A stretch of 10,357 bases of DNA from Microbacterium sp. (GCA_003248845.1 QFPD01000039.1:1-10357), one strand, 5' to 3'. Shown: positions 1 through 6,430, counted from the first letter of the stretch. The notes: a model not told the origin generated them from the letters alone. Translations and numbers: made by a program.

Positions 1-102
1 GATCGCGGTGATGCCGTCGTCACCGGTCAACTTGTAGGTGCCGAAGCCCAGCTGGGGGAAGGCGGTGCCGTCGTTGAGGGAGACCGTGGGAATCGTGACC
101 AT
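1..102 (-). CDS. Aldo/keto reductase, N-terminal 34 codons only (cut by window edge)
   Basis: The gene reads leftwards from ATG at 102-100 and runs off the window at base 1, so only 34 residues are visible. They contain LNDGTAFPQLGFGTYKL, the first beta-hairpin and first strand typical of aldo/keto reductases of the 2,5-diketo-D-gluconate reductase type (AKR5-like). These are soluble NADPH-dependent enzymes with a TIM-barrel fold that reduce aldehydes and ketones. The catalytic Asp-Tyr-Lys-His tetrad lies outside the window, so activity cannot be judged. A TACCGT hexamer sits 7 nt before the ATG. The AAGGA just upstream is too close to the start to work as a normal ribosome binding site, so translation is probably leaderless. 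The family call is firm for so short a piece; the substrate is unknown. Confidence 0.85.
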   Translation of the reverse strand, partial: MVTIPTVSLNDGTAFPQLGFGTYKLTGDDGITAI

Positions 103-109
103 GATCCTT

Positions 110-115
110 ACGGTA
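110..115 (-). promoter_or_regulatory. Predicted -10 element of the aldo/keto reductase gene (leaderless)
   Basis: On the minus strand TACCGT matches the TANNNT form of the actinobacterial -10 box. It is followed by 7 nt and then the ATG, which would put the transcription start at or next to the first codon. I see no good -35 at 16-18 bp. The same arrangement occurs at several other starts in the window, which raises confidence. Confidence 0.55.
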
Positions 116-151
116 CGCCGTGTGCGGGAGGATGCGCGCCGCGGCGGGGGC

Positions 152-970
152 TCAACGGCCGACCGCGAGCAGCCGTTCGAGCACACTGACCACCCCGGCC
201 TCGGCGTTCGACGGTGCGCGGTGGCGGGCGACCGCCGCGACATCCGGGTGGGCGTCCGCCATCGCGTAGGACCAGTCGGCGGCCCGGAGCATCTCGAGAT
301 CGTTCAGGTAGTCACCGAACGCGGCGGTCTGCGCGGGGGTGACGCCGAGCGCGCGCTGGAGGCTCCGGAGCGCCACGCCCTTGTCCACCGTCGTGTTCAT
401 GACATCGACCCAGTGCCGACCCGAGACGACCACCTGATGCGTCGCGCGCACGTCGTCGAGTGCGGGGGCGGTGTGCGCCTCGCCCCCGTCGAAATCGTAG
501 ATCGCGAGCTTCAACACCTCATCCGCCACGGCGAGCAGGTCCGGCACGATCTCGAGCTTGGCGTAGTACTTCTCCACCTCCGCGACGAACTCGGGGCCGG
601 TGTCTTCGACGTACGCGGAGCGCTTGCCGCAGACGACGAGGCCCGCTCGCAGGGTGCCGGCGGCGACGAGGCCCCGGATCCGCCTGACAAGGGATGCCGC
701 AAAGGCGCCATCCACGGCATCCGACGACAGCTCCTCCTCACCGCGCACGACGAACGCGCCGTTCTCGGCGATGTAGTCGAGTTCTCCAGGAACGCGCGCG
801 AACATCCGCTGCAGCGTGGCGAGCTGCCGCCCACTCGCGGGGGCGAAAGCAATGCCGCGCGCGGCCATTTCGTCGAGGAGCGGCCAGATCCCCTCCGGGA
901 TCGAACCGTCCGGCAGCAGGAGCGTGCCGTCCATGTCGACGGCGATGAGTCGGATGTCGGGGGTGGTCAC
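152..970 (-). CDS. Cof-type HAD-superfamily phosphatase
   Basis: This 272-residue soluble protein has all four haloacid dehalogenase motifs. Motif I is DMDGT (nucleophile Asp12, acid/base Asp14), motif II is the Ser of PASGR (Ser46), motif III is Lys197 in VDKG, and motif IV is GDYLNDLEM (Asp220, Asn223, Asp224). The length and the large cap domain between motifs II and III (about residues 50-190) fit the Cof/IIB subfamily. Members are Mg-dependent phosphatases of sugar phosphates, flavin precursors or similar small molecules; the substrate cannot be read from sequence. The start is GTG at 970-968. The GGAGGG directly before it leaves no spacing for a ribosome binding site, while AATGAT lies 6 nt upstream, so a leaderless start is likely. 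It follows the glycosyltransferase fragment by 24 bp on the same strand but appears to have its own promoter. No catalytic residue is missing. Confidence 0.92.
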   Translation of the reverse strand: MTTPDIRLIAVDMDGTLLLPDGSIPEGIWPLLDEMAARGIAFAPASGRQLATLQRMFARVPGELDYIAENGAFVVRGEEELSSDAVDGAFAASLVRRIRGLVAAGTLRAGLVVCGKRSAYVEDTGPEFVAEVEKYYAKLEIVPDLLAVADEVLKLAIYDFDGGEAHTAPALDDVRATHQVVVSGRHWVDVMNTTVDKGVALRSLQRALGVTPAQTAAFGDYLNDLEMLRAADWSYAMADAHPDVAAVARHRAPSNAEAGVVSVLERLLAVGR

Positions 971-976
971 CCCTCC

Positions 977-982
977 ATCATT
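977..982 (-). promoter_or_regulatory. Predicted -10 element of the HAD phosphatase gene (leaderless)
   Basis: Minus-strand AATGAT lies exactly 6 nt before the GTG start. It keeps the A at position 2 and the T at position 6 of TANNNT but not the first T. No clear -35 is seen. It lies in the 24-bp gap after the glycosyltransferase fragment. Confidence 0.4.
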
Positions 983-994
983 TCAGCGCGACCG

Positions 995-1555
995 TCACTC
1001 GCGCGCGGCGCGGGCCACGGCGCGCGCGAGCTCCGCGTCGATCGACGTGCGCGCGTCGTGCGCAGCGGCCGCTGCGGCGAGCCCTTGCGCGGAGCGGCGG
1101 AACGCGGGTGTCCCCAGCACTCGCGTCACCGCCGCCCGCAGTTGATCCGCGCTCGGCGTTCCCGTGCGCAGGTTCACGCCCGCGCCCGACCATGCGACGC
1201 GGGCGGCGACCTCGGGCTTGTCCTCGGTGTCGCCGGCGACGACGATGGGCACTCCGGCGGACAGAGCGTGCTGGATGCCGCCGTACCCGCCGTTCGTCAC
1301 GAACACCGACGTGAGCGGGAGGAGCCGGCCGTAGGGCAGGTAGGTGGCGACACGCACGTTGCCGGGCAACGGACCGAGGTCCGCCCCGGCGGCCCCGCCG
1401 AGGGAGACGACGACGAGCACGTCGAGCTCGGCGAGCGCGCGCACCGTCGGGAGGACGAGCCGGTCGAATTCGCGGTTGTCGATCGTGCCCTGGGTGACGT
1501 GGACGACGGGGCGCGTGCCGTCGAGATCGCCCCAGGCTCTCCGGTATGGCTTCAC
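995..1555 (-). pseudogene. N-terminally truncated GT1-family glycosyltransferase (C-terminal half)
   Basis: The open frame from a GTG at 1555 encodes 186 residues that match only the C-terminal, nucleotide-sugar-binding half of GT1/MGT-type glycosyltransferases. Visible family features are PVVHVTQGTIDN at the start of the Rossmann domain and TNGGYGGIQHALSAGVP followed by GDTEDKPEVAARV, the donor-binding segment. Full-length family members have about 400-430 residues; the acceptor-binding N-terminal domain (roughly 210-230 residues) is absent. Upstream of the GTG on the same strand lies the TetR gene in antisense, and the family-like sequence begins only at the Trp-Gly-Asp near base 1534. I read this as a deletion or rearrangement scar, not a functional enzyme. 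The retained half has no internal stop and intact motifs, so the event may be recent, or the fragment may be expressed for another use. A sequencing or assembly error is unlikely because the neighbouring sequence encodes another intact protein. Confidence 0.8.
1533..1538 (+). promoter_or_regulatory. Possible weak -10 element of the tetR-like gene
   Basis: CAGGCT lies 7 nt before the ATG and keeps two of the three key bases of TANNNT. It falls exactly where the glycosyltransferase fragment breaks off, so any -35 would lie within former glycosyltransferase coding DNA. It is offered mainly because no Shine-Dalgarno of normal spacing is present apart from a weak AGG. Confidence 0.2.
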
Positions 1556-2175
1556 GCCCCTACTCGTCGCCGTTGCGCGACGAAGCCACCGCCCGCACGC
1601 GGGAGCGGATCGTCGCGGCGGCGGGACACCTGTTCGCTGCCCAGGGCTACGTCTCGACGACGATGGCCGCCATCGCGCGCGAGGCGGGAGTCTCGGTGCA
1701 GAGCGTGCATCTCGCGGGGCCCAAGAGCGCGCTGCTGATGGCGTCGTTCGAAGTCGCCCTCGCAGGCGACGAGGGAACGCACCCGTTGCACGAGCGCCCC
1801 GCGATCGCGCAGATCATGACCCTTCCCCCCGACGAGGCGCTGCCCGCGTACGTCAGCTTCCTCGCCGAGGCGAACGCACGAACCGCGGGCATCAGTCGCG
1901 CCCTGTACGTCGCCGCCGAGACCGATGAGACGATCGCCGCTCTCGTCGCCGACCTCGACGAACGCCGTCACCGTGACATCCGGGCGGGGATCCTCTGGTG
2001 TATCGACCGCGGGGTGCTGCAGGGGGACATCGACGTCGACCAGCGCACCGACGTCCTCACCCACCTCGTCTCCCCGGAGACGTATCGATTCTTCGTGCGC
2101 GAGCGCGGCTGGAGCGACGACCTCTACCGAGAGTGGCTCCTCGGCGCCATCGAGCGCCTCGTCCTGCAGCCGTAG
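1546..2175 (+). CDS. TetR/AcrR-family transcriptional regulator
   Basis: This 209-residue protein has the TetR layout. An N-terminal helix-turn-helix covers about residues 16-64 (ARTRERIVAAAGHLFAAQGY, then TTMAAIAREAGVS), and a helical ligand-binding and dimerisation domain fills the rest. The recognition-helix region reads SVQSVHLAGPKSALL where most TetR proteins have a Tyr-x-His/Tyr-Phe motif; I believe this variant occurs in a subset of actinobacterial regulators, so I do not treat it as a defect. The ligand is unknown. ATG at 1546 gives a normal N-terminal arm. The gene stands head to head with the truncated glycosyltransferase, and their ends overlap by 10 bp, so its original promoter or operator may be altered. 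In intact loci such regulators often control a divergent neighbour, possibly the lost full-length glycosyltransferase (inference). Its stop is 4 bp from that of the convergent membrane-protein gene. Confidence 0.9.
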   Translation: MASRPYSSPLRDEATARTRERIVAAAGHLFAAQGYVSTTMAAIAREAGVSVQSVHLAGPKSALLMASFEVALAGDEGTHPLHERPAIAQIMTLPPDEALPAYVSFLAEANARTAGISRALYVAAETDETIAALVADLDERRHRDIRAGILWCIDRGVLQGDIDVDQRTDVLTHLVSPETYRFFVRERGWSDDLYREWLLGAIERLVLQP

Positions 2176-2179
2176 GCCG

Positions 2180-2674
2180 TCAGGGCTTCTCGTTCCGCCG
2201 CGCATAGGCCGCCGCGCCGCGGCTGGAGAGCGCGAGCAGGATCAAGACGTCGAGTCCGAGGGGGATGAGGCCCACGTCGAGCGTCAGCTCCTGTCCCTGA
2301 TCCCACCACCCGACGAACGCGGCGCAGATCGCGAGGGTCGTCACGATCATGATGGCGACGCGCGCCCAGTTGCGACCGACCCAGATGAGGCGCAGCAACA
2401 CGGCATCCACCGCGAGGACGATCACGGCCGTCACGATCGCGGCGATGACGGCGGCGGACCGCTCGTCATCGGTCAGCGCCTCGATGTCCACGACCGCCTC
2501 CGGAGCGAACGCCGCCGCGACGAGCACGGCGGTGCCGGAGAAGATGCGCAGCGCGAGCAGCAGCACCGCCGCCATGACCGCCGCAGGACGCGGCATGGTC
2601 GGGTCGTATCCCGTCGGACGGAGCAGACGCGTCGCCGGCTCGAACGCCGGGCGCCGCTCGTGCGGATCGCTCAC
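2180..2674 (-). CDS. Four-helix integral membrane protein, function unknown
   Basis: This 164-residue protein has a charged N-terminus of about 29 residues and four hydrophobic segments near residues 30-57, 74-97, 103-122 and 132-150, then a short basic tail (AAAYARRNEKP). I recognise no catalytic motif or named family; it resembles the many small four-helix membrane proteins of Actinobacteria. It is the second gene of a two-gene operon: its GTG start overlaps the stop of the LssY-domain gene (GTGA, 2674-2671), and a GGGGG stretch 6 nt upstream can serve as ribosome binding site, so translation is probably coupled. This suggests a shared role at the membrane with the LssY-domain protein. It ends 4 bp from the stop of the TetR gene, with no room for a separate terminator, so transcripts from the two strands probably overlap. 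Confidence 0.85.
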   Translation of the reverse strand: MSDPHERRPAFEPATRLLRPTGYDPTMPRPAAVMAAVLLLALRIFSGTAVLVAAAFAPEAVVDIEALTDDERSAAVIAAIVTAVIVLAVDAVLLRLIWVGRNWARVAIMIVTTLAICAAFVGWWDQGQELTLDVGLIPLGLDVLILLALSSRGAAAYARRNEKP

Positions 2675-3549
2675 GCCGCACCCCCGTTCGTCGCCGCGTC
2701 ATCCGTGTCGGGAACGCCCGCTGCCGCGGCATCCACGCCGCGAAGGTCGAGGATCGGCAGGTCACCGTCGGTGCGGATCGAATCGCCGCCGCCGTTGCGT
2801 GCGTGGTAGCCCGTCGAGAAGTCCTTCAAGATCTCCATCGTGATCGCGGCATCCGCACCGGATACCGTCTGCACGACGTGGTCGCGCTCGACGTCGGTGT
2901 CGGCGTCGATGCGGTGGGTGATCTGCAGCGTGAACAACGACAACCCCACCGACGTATCGAACGTCGCCGCCGCGAGCCAGTCGACGCGGCGACCGCCGGG
3001 CAGGAGCCACCCGTCGGGGCAGCGCCAGAACCGCACGTGGTGCCGTTGGGCCGGGTTGCCGTCGACCTCCTGCTGATACGCGATGTCCTGCTGCCGCCCG
3101 AACAGGAACAGGGGACTCACGGGCGCCTCGTCGTAGCTGCGCCGAGTCAGGGTCGACGTCACGATCCGCCACGACGAACGCAGGGTCACGGGGTCGGCAC
3201 GTCGCCATCCCGATCGCTCCATCGCGGCGACGAGCTGATCGGCGTCGCCCATGAGCGCGAGGTTCACCGGGTCGCCCAAGAGGCCGTCACTCGTCCGGGC
3301 GCGCCCGATGAAGTAGTCGGGAACGTAGATCGTCGTGAGGATGCGGTGCAGCCGCGGCAGCACGAGGTAGGCCAGCAGCACCCAGAACAGGATGCCCGCA
3401 GCGATGCCCCACCAGCCCAGGTGAAACGTCTCGGTGAGGCTCAGGTAGGCAAGCCAGATCGAGGCGAGGCCCGCGAAGGCGAAGAAGAAGCCGTCCAGCG
3501 CGAGACCGATCGACCACGCGCGGCGGCGGGGCGTCTCGGGAGCGGCCAT
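2671..3549 (-). CDS. LssY C-terminal-domain membrane protein
   Basis: This 292-residue protein has two N-terminal membrane helices (about residues 12-37 and 45-66) and a soluble domain at about 75-245 that I recognise as the LssY_C type. Family-like landmarks are YVPDYFIGRARTSDGLLGDP, the Asp-Gln-Leu helix and Gly-Trp near 104-115, SPLFLFGR near 145-152, QRHHVRFWR near 168-176 and a DTSVGLSLFTLQITHRID segment near 198-215. In Legionella LssY the domain follows a phosphatase (PAP2) module in a locus once linked to type I secretion; here the domain stands alone behind two helices, as is common in Actinobacteria. The biochemical role is unknown. The C-terminal 40 residues look disordered. I prefer ATG at 3549 because TAGCGT lies 6 nt before it; GTG at 3555 would add two residues. 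It is the first gene of an operon with the four-helix protein and divergent from the two-component operon. Confidence 0.8.
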   Translation of the reverse strand: MAAPETPRRRAWSIGLALDGFFFAFAGLASIWLAYLSLTETFHLGWWGIAAGILFWVLLAYLVLPRLHRILTTIYVPDYFIGRARTSDGLLGDPVNLALMGDADQLVAAMERSGWRRADPVTLRSSWRIVTSTLTRRSYDEAPVSPLFLFGRQQDIAYQQEVDGNPAQRHHVRFWRCPDGWLLPGGRRVDWLAAATFDTSVGLSLFTLQITHRIDADTDVERDHVVQTVSGADAAITMEILKDFSTGYHARNGGGDSIRTDGDLPILDLRGVDAAAAGVPDTDDAATNGGAA

Positions 3550-3555
3550 GTTCAC

Positions 3556-3561
3556 ACGCTA
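3556..3561 (-). promoter_or_regulatory. Predicted -10 element of the LssY-domain operon (leaderless)
   Basis: Minus-strand TAGCGT is followed by six bases and the ATG at 3549-3547. A TANNNT box this close to the codon implies transcription starting at the ATG, and decides the start against the GTG two codons upstream. Confidence 0.6.
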
Positions 3562-3570
3562 CCGGGGGTT

Positions 3571-3586
3571 ATCCCGAAGCGGGGAT
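3571..3586. promoter_or_regulatory. Possible operator: ATCCC-N6-GGGAT inverted repeat
   Basis: A 5-bp inverted repeat with a 6-nt gap lies in the 86-bp divergent region between the LssY-domain operon and the two-component operon. A further GGGAT follows at 3589-3593. It would overlap the -35 region of the LssY operon and lie about 57 bp upstream of the kinase transcription start. NarL-type regulators bind short inverted repeats, so this is a candidate site for the neighbouring regulator, but repeats this short arise by chance. Confidence 0.25.
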
Positions 3587-3623
3587 GCGGGATGCCTCCG
3601 CTGTGCCCCGCGCGTCCCGCCCC

Positions 3624-3629
3624 TACCGT
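3624..3629 (+). promoter_or_regulatory. Predicted -10 element of the two-component operon (leaderless)
   Basis: TACCGT is followed by AGAGCC (6 nt) and the ATG at 3636. There is no Shine-Dalgarno, and no good -35 at 17 bp. The element decides the kinase start: the in-frame ATG at 3585 would lie upstream of this promoter and cannot be used from it. Confidence 0.6.
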
Positions 3630-3635
3630 AGAGCC

Positions 3636-4934
3636 ATGATCAGCCCCGAAGCCGCCGCACCCACAGCGGTGCCGCCCCGCCGCCCTCGCTTCGCGACCCA
3701 CCTCGGCGCGATCGCGCAGCTCGCCGCGGTGGGCCTCGTCGGTCCGGTGATCTTCTCGGTGCTCGTGACGCTCCTCAGTCTCGGTCTGAGCCTCGTGCTC
3801 GTCGTCGGGATCGGACTCCTCTTCCTCGTGGCGTTCGTGTATGCGCTGTGGGCGACCGCATGGCTCGAGTACGAGCGCGTCGAGGGGCTCTACCACTACG
3901 GCCTTCCGGCGCTGCGCCCGCGCCGTCGGGAACGCCCCGGATTCGGAGGATGGTTGCGCACGCTGTGGCAGCAGGCCGTCGACGGCGCGATGTGGCGCGG
4001 AATCGGCTCGACAGCGATCGCGACGATCCTCGGCCTCGTCGTGCTGCCGCTCGTCTCGGCACTCGCGACAAGCCTCGTCCTCCCATTCGCGCCGCTCATC
4101 GAGCGCGAGCGCACCGCCTGGCGGCTGCCGATCATCGGGGTCCCGGTGCGAGTCGAGTGGGCGGTCCTCATCGGCATCCTCGGGGTCATCGTCTCGGTGG
4201 CTCTGCTCATCGGCATCGCGCTGCTGCACGCCGTCCTCACCCGCGCGATCCTCGTGCCCAGCCGCGAAGCGGCGTTCGCCGAGCAGGCGCGCACCGCGGG
4301 AACGCAGCGCGAGAGTGCCGTCCGTGCCGGCGAAGTCGAACGCGTGCGTATCGAACGCGACCTGCACGACGGCGTCCAGCCGCGTCTCGTATCGGTCGCG
4401 ATGACCCTCGGCCTCGCGCAGCAGAAGATCGACGACGACCCCGCCACGGCGAAGACGCTCATCGACGAAGCGCACACGTCGACGAAGGCCGCGATCACCG
4501 AGCTGCGGCAACTGGCCCGCGGCATCCATGCATCGGTCCTCGACGATCGCGGGCTGGATGCCGCGCTCAGCGCGCTCGCGTCACGCTCGCACGTACCGGT
4601 CCAGCTCGACGTGCGGCTCGACCGCCGCTGCACCCGCACCGCCGAAGCGGCGGTGTACTTCGCGGTCGCCGAATCCCTCACCAATGCCGCGAAGCACTCG
4701 CGCGCCGGCGAGGTGCGCGTCACCGTGCGCCTTCGCGACGACGGCGCGGGCCTCGGCCAGCCCTCCCTCTGGGCGCGCGTGGAGGACAACGGCATCGGCG
4801 GGGCGCGAGTGCTCCCCGGCGGCGGCCTGGACGGCATCACGAACCGCATCGCCGCGGCGGGCGGCTCGAGCCGCATCGACAGTCCGACCGGCGGCCCGAC
4901 CGCCCTGGAGGTGAGCGTCCCATGCGCATCCTGA
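3636..4934 (+). CDS. NarL/LiaS-type sensor histidine kinase
   Basis: This 432-residue membrane kinase has hydrophobic hairpins near residues 25-75 and 122-200, the arrangement of the actinobacterial four-helix 'putative sensor' domain. A HisKA_3 dimerisation domain follows with the H-box ERDLHDGVQPRL (phospho-acceptor His244) and a HATPase domain: N-box around Asn350 (ESLTNAAKHS), G1 box DNGIGG (384-389) and G2 box GGGLDGI (395-401). There is no large extracellular loop, so it probably senses an event in or at the membrane, as LiaS-like kinases do (inference). All catalytic boxes are intact. The start at 3636 is chosen because of the TACCGT box 6 nt upstream and the lack of a ribosome binding site for the ATG 17 codons earlier. 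The 3' end overlaps the response regulator gene by 13 bp, and they form one operon with the DUF4097 gene. Confidence 0.93.
   Translation: MISPEAAAPTAVPPRRPRFATHLGAIAQLAAVGLVGPVIFSVLVTLLSLGLSLVLVVGIGLLFLVAFVYALWATAWLEYERVEGLYHYGLPALRPRRRERPGFGGWLRTLWQQAVDGAMWRGIGSTAIATILGLVVLPLVSALATSLVLPFAPLIERERTAWRLPIIGVPVRVEWAVLIGILGVIVSVALLIGIALLHAVLTRAILVPSREAAFAEQARTAGTQRESAVRAGEVERVRIERDLHDGVQPRLVSVAMTLGLAQQKIDDDPATAKTLIDEAHTSTKAAITELRQLARGIHASVLDDRGLDAALSALASRSHVPVQLDVRLDRRCTRTAEAAVYFAVAESLTNAAKHSRAGEVRVTVRLRDDGAGLGQPSLWARVEDNGIGGARVLPGGGLDGITNRIAAAGGSSRIDSPTGGPTALEVSVPCAS
4907..4914 (+). promoter_or_regulatory. Strong Shine-Dalgarno of the response regulator gene, inside the kinase gene
   Basis: GGAGGTGA, close to a full anti-16S match, sits 7 nt before the ATG at 4922 and within the last codons of the kinase. 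It fixes the regulator start at 4922 and supports translational coupling. It is the best ribosome binding site in the window. Confidence 0.75.
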
Positions 4935-5599
4935 TCTGCGAAGACTCCGCACTGCTGCGCGAGGGGCTGGTCAGGCTCCTGCAGGATGCCGGGCACGAGG
5001 TCGTCGCGGCTCTGCCCGACGCCGGTGGCATCGCAGGCGCAGTGCGCGACACGGCCCCTGAACTGTGCATCCTCGACGTCCGCCTGCCGCCGACCTTCAC
5101 CGACGAGGGCATCCGCGCAGCGCTGGCCCTGCGCACCGCGCACCCCGCGTTGCCGGTGCTCGTGCTCAGCCAGTACGTCGAGGAGCGGTACGCGAGTGAG
5201 CTCATCACGGGCCAGTCCGCCGCCCTCGGCTACCTCCTGAAGGACCGCGTCGCCGACGTGCGCGACTTCCTCGACGCCGTCGAGCGCATCGGCGCGGGCG
5301 CGACGGTGCTCGATCCCGAGGTCGTCGCCCAGCTGCTCACCCGCCGTGCGCGCGACGAACGGATGGCCCGCCTCACCGATCGCGAACGCACCGTGCTGGC
5401 CCTCATCGCCGAGGGCCGCAGCAACCAGGCGATCGCAAGCAGCATCTTCGTCACCGAGGCGAGCGTGGAGAAGCACATCACGTCGCTCTTCCAGAAGCTC
5501 GACCTCGAGCAGGACGGCGACGGCAACCGCCGCGTGCTGGCCGCGCTCGTCCACCTCGAACATCGCGAGCAGCGCTCGCAGAACGGAATGAACCGATGA
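4922..5599 (+). CDS. NarL/FixJ-type response regulator
   Basis: This 225-residue regulator has an intact receiver domain: acidic pair Glu7-Asp8, phospho-acceptor Asp52 in CILDVRLPP, Ser83 in VLSQY and Lys107 in LLKD. A LuxR/NarL-type helix-turn-helix covers about residues 150-197 (LTDRERTVLALIAEGRSNQA, then SVEKHITSLFQKL). Phosphorylated by the upstream kinase, such regulators dimerise on DNA and activate or repress promoters; the LiaR/VraR branch responds to cell-envelope damage. The start at 4922 overlaps the kinase by 13 bp and uses the strong internal ribosome binding site. The stop overlaps the next gene as ATGA (5596-5599), so kinase, regulator and DUF4097 protein should be made together. 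The HTH C-terminus carries an Asp-Gly-Asp-Gly-Asn insertion typical of actinobacterial homologues. The targets are unknown; its own operon and the divergent LssY operon are the nearest candidates. Confidence 0.93.
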   Translation: MRILICEDSALLREGLVRLLQDAGHEVVAALPDAGGIAGAVRDTAPELCILDVRLPPTFTDEGIRAALALRTAHPALPVLVLSQYVEERYASELITGQSAALGYLLKDRVADVRDFLDAVERIGAGATVLDPEVVAQLLTRRARDERMARLTDRERTVLALIAEGRSNQAIASSIFVTEASVEKHITSLFQKLDLEQDGDGNRRVLAALVHLEHREQRSQNGMNR

Positions 5600-6405
5600 G
5601 CACGACGATCGCTCCCCCGCCGCCGGGACCACGCACGTCCGCGCGCGTCATCGCGATCCTTGCGATCGCGCTCGGCGCCGTACTCGTCGCCGGCGCGCTC
5701 GTCACCGGTGTGTTCTCGGCCGTGCGCGCGGCGACCCAGCGCACCGAGACGCTGACGGCGGATGCCCGCGGCATCCGATCCCTCGACGTCGACGTGGCCG
5801 CCGCCGACCTCGAAATCGTCTACGGCGGACAAGACGTGACGCTGACCGTCACCGGGAACGTCTCGGACTGGCGGCTCGTGCGTGACGGTGACGGGCTCGC
5901 CGTCACGACCCAGCGCGGATGGTGGGGGTCGTGGCGCCCCTTCGGCGACGGTGACCGCGCCATCCTGACGCTCCCGCAGGCACTCGAGCGCGCGGGCCTC
6001 GATGCTGATCTGTCCCTCGCCGCGGGCGCCCTGCGCGCAACCGGTGCGTTCGGCGACCTGGACCTCGACCTCAGCGCCGGCGCGATGGATGTGAGCGGCA
6101 GCGCCCGGGCGCTCGAGACGGACGTCTCGGCGGGCCGGCTGGTCTTCGACCTCGCCGACGTGCGCGACGCCGATCTGCAGCTGAGCGCGGGCGCCGCGAA
6201 CGGCACCCTCACGGGCTCCGCGCCGCAGACCGTCACGATCGACGTCAGCGCCGGGCGGCTCGACCTTACCCTTCCCGACGTCCCCTACGCGGTCGGCTCG
6301 GATGTCTCGGCGGGCGAGCTGCGCAACGACCTCGACATCGATGCGCGCTCCGACCGTCGCGTGTCGGTGAGCGTGTCGGCGGGCTTCGTCGCCCTGGGAT
6401 CCTGA
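5596..6405 (+). CDS. DUF4097-type membrane-anchored beta-repeat protein
   Basis: This 269-residue protein has a short Pro-rich cytoplasmic N-terminus, one membrane helix at about residues 17-41 and an extracellular domain from about 60 to the end. That domain is built of regularly spaced Ser/Ala-Ala-Gly turns ending at Gly144, 162, 180, 199, 220, 240 and 263, that is every 18-23 residues. Each turn is flanked by Asp-Leu/Val strands (DLDLSAG, TDVSAGRL, LQLSAGA, IDVSAGRL, SDVSAGEL), as expected for the DUF4097 right-handed beta-repeat fold. It has no Cys and no enzyme motif. DUF4097 proteins recur next to LiaRS-like two-component systems, PspC and LiaF proteins; I infer an envelope-stress accessory or target role here. 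Its ATG overlaps the regulator stop (ATGA), with a weak GGA about 8 nt upstream. The stop codon overlaps the predicted -35 of pgi. Confidence 0.85.
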   Translation: MSTTIAPPPPGPRTSARVIAILAIALGAVLVAGALVTGVFSAVRAATQRTETLTADARGIRSLDVDVAAADLEIVYGGQDVTLTVTGNVSDWRLVRDGDGLAVTTQRGWWGSWRPFGDGDRAILTLPQALERAGLDADLSLAAGALRATGAFGDLDLDLSAGAMDVSGSARALETDVSAGRLVFDLADVRDADLQLSAGAANGTLTGSAPQTVTIDVSAGRLDLTLPDVPYAVGSDVSAGELRNDLDIDARSDRRVSVSVSAGFVALGS

Positions 6406-6430
6406 CGAGGTCCGTCGTGAGCGCTAGCGT
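6402..6430 (+). promoter_or_regulatory. Predicted pgi promoter, -35 CTGACG and -10 TAGCGT
   Basis: CTGACG at 6402-6407 (four of six bases of TTGACA) and TAGCGT at 6425-6430 are separated by 17 bp, an ideal spacing. The -10 is 6 nt before the GTG start. GGAGG lies directly before the GTG with only one base between, too close for a ribosome binding site. The -35 overlaps the DUF4097 stop codon, so pgi has its own promoter although read-through from the upstream operon is possible. Confidence 0.6.

Noticed and set aside
38..1738. A 566-codon plus-strand open frame over the left end
   Set aside because: It runs antisense to the aldo/keto reductase, HAD and glycosyltransferase genes, is rich in Arg, Gly and Pro and shows no domain; it is an artefact of high G+C.
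2176..2179. Bidirectional terminator between the TetR and four-helix protein genes
   Set aside because: Only 4 bp separate the stops and I found no convincing stem on either side.
3585..3635. Upstream in-frame ATG that would extend the kinase by 17 residues
   Set aside because: It has no ribosome binding site and lies upstream of the TACCGT box next to the ATG at 3636.
3896..5632. A 578-codon minus-strand open frame opposite the kinase and regulator
   Set aside because: It mirrors two well-identified genes and has low-complexity Arg/Ser/Ala-rich composition without motifs.
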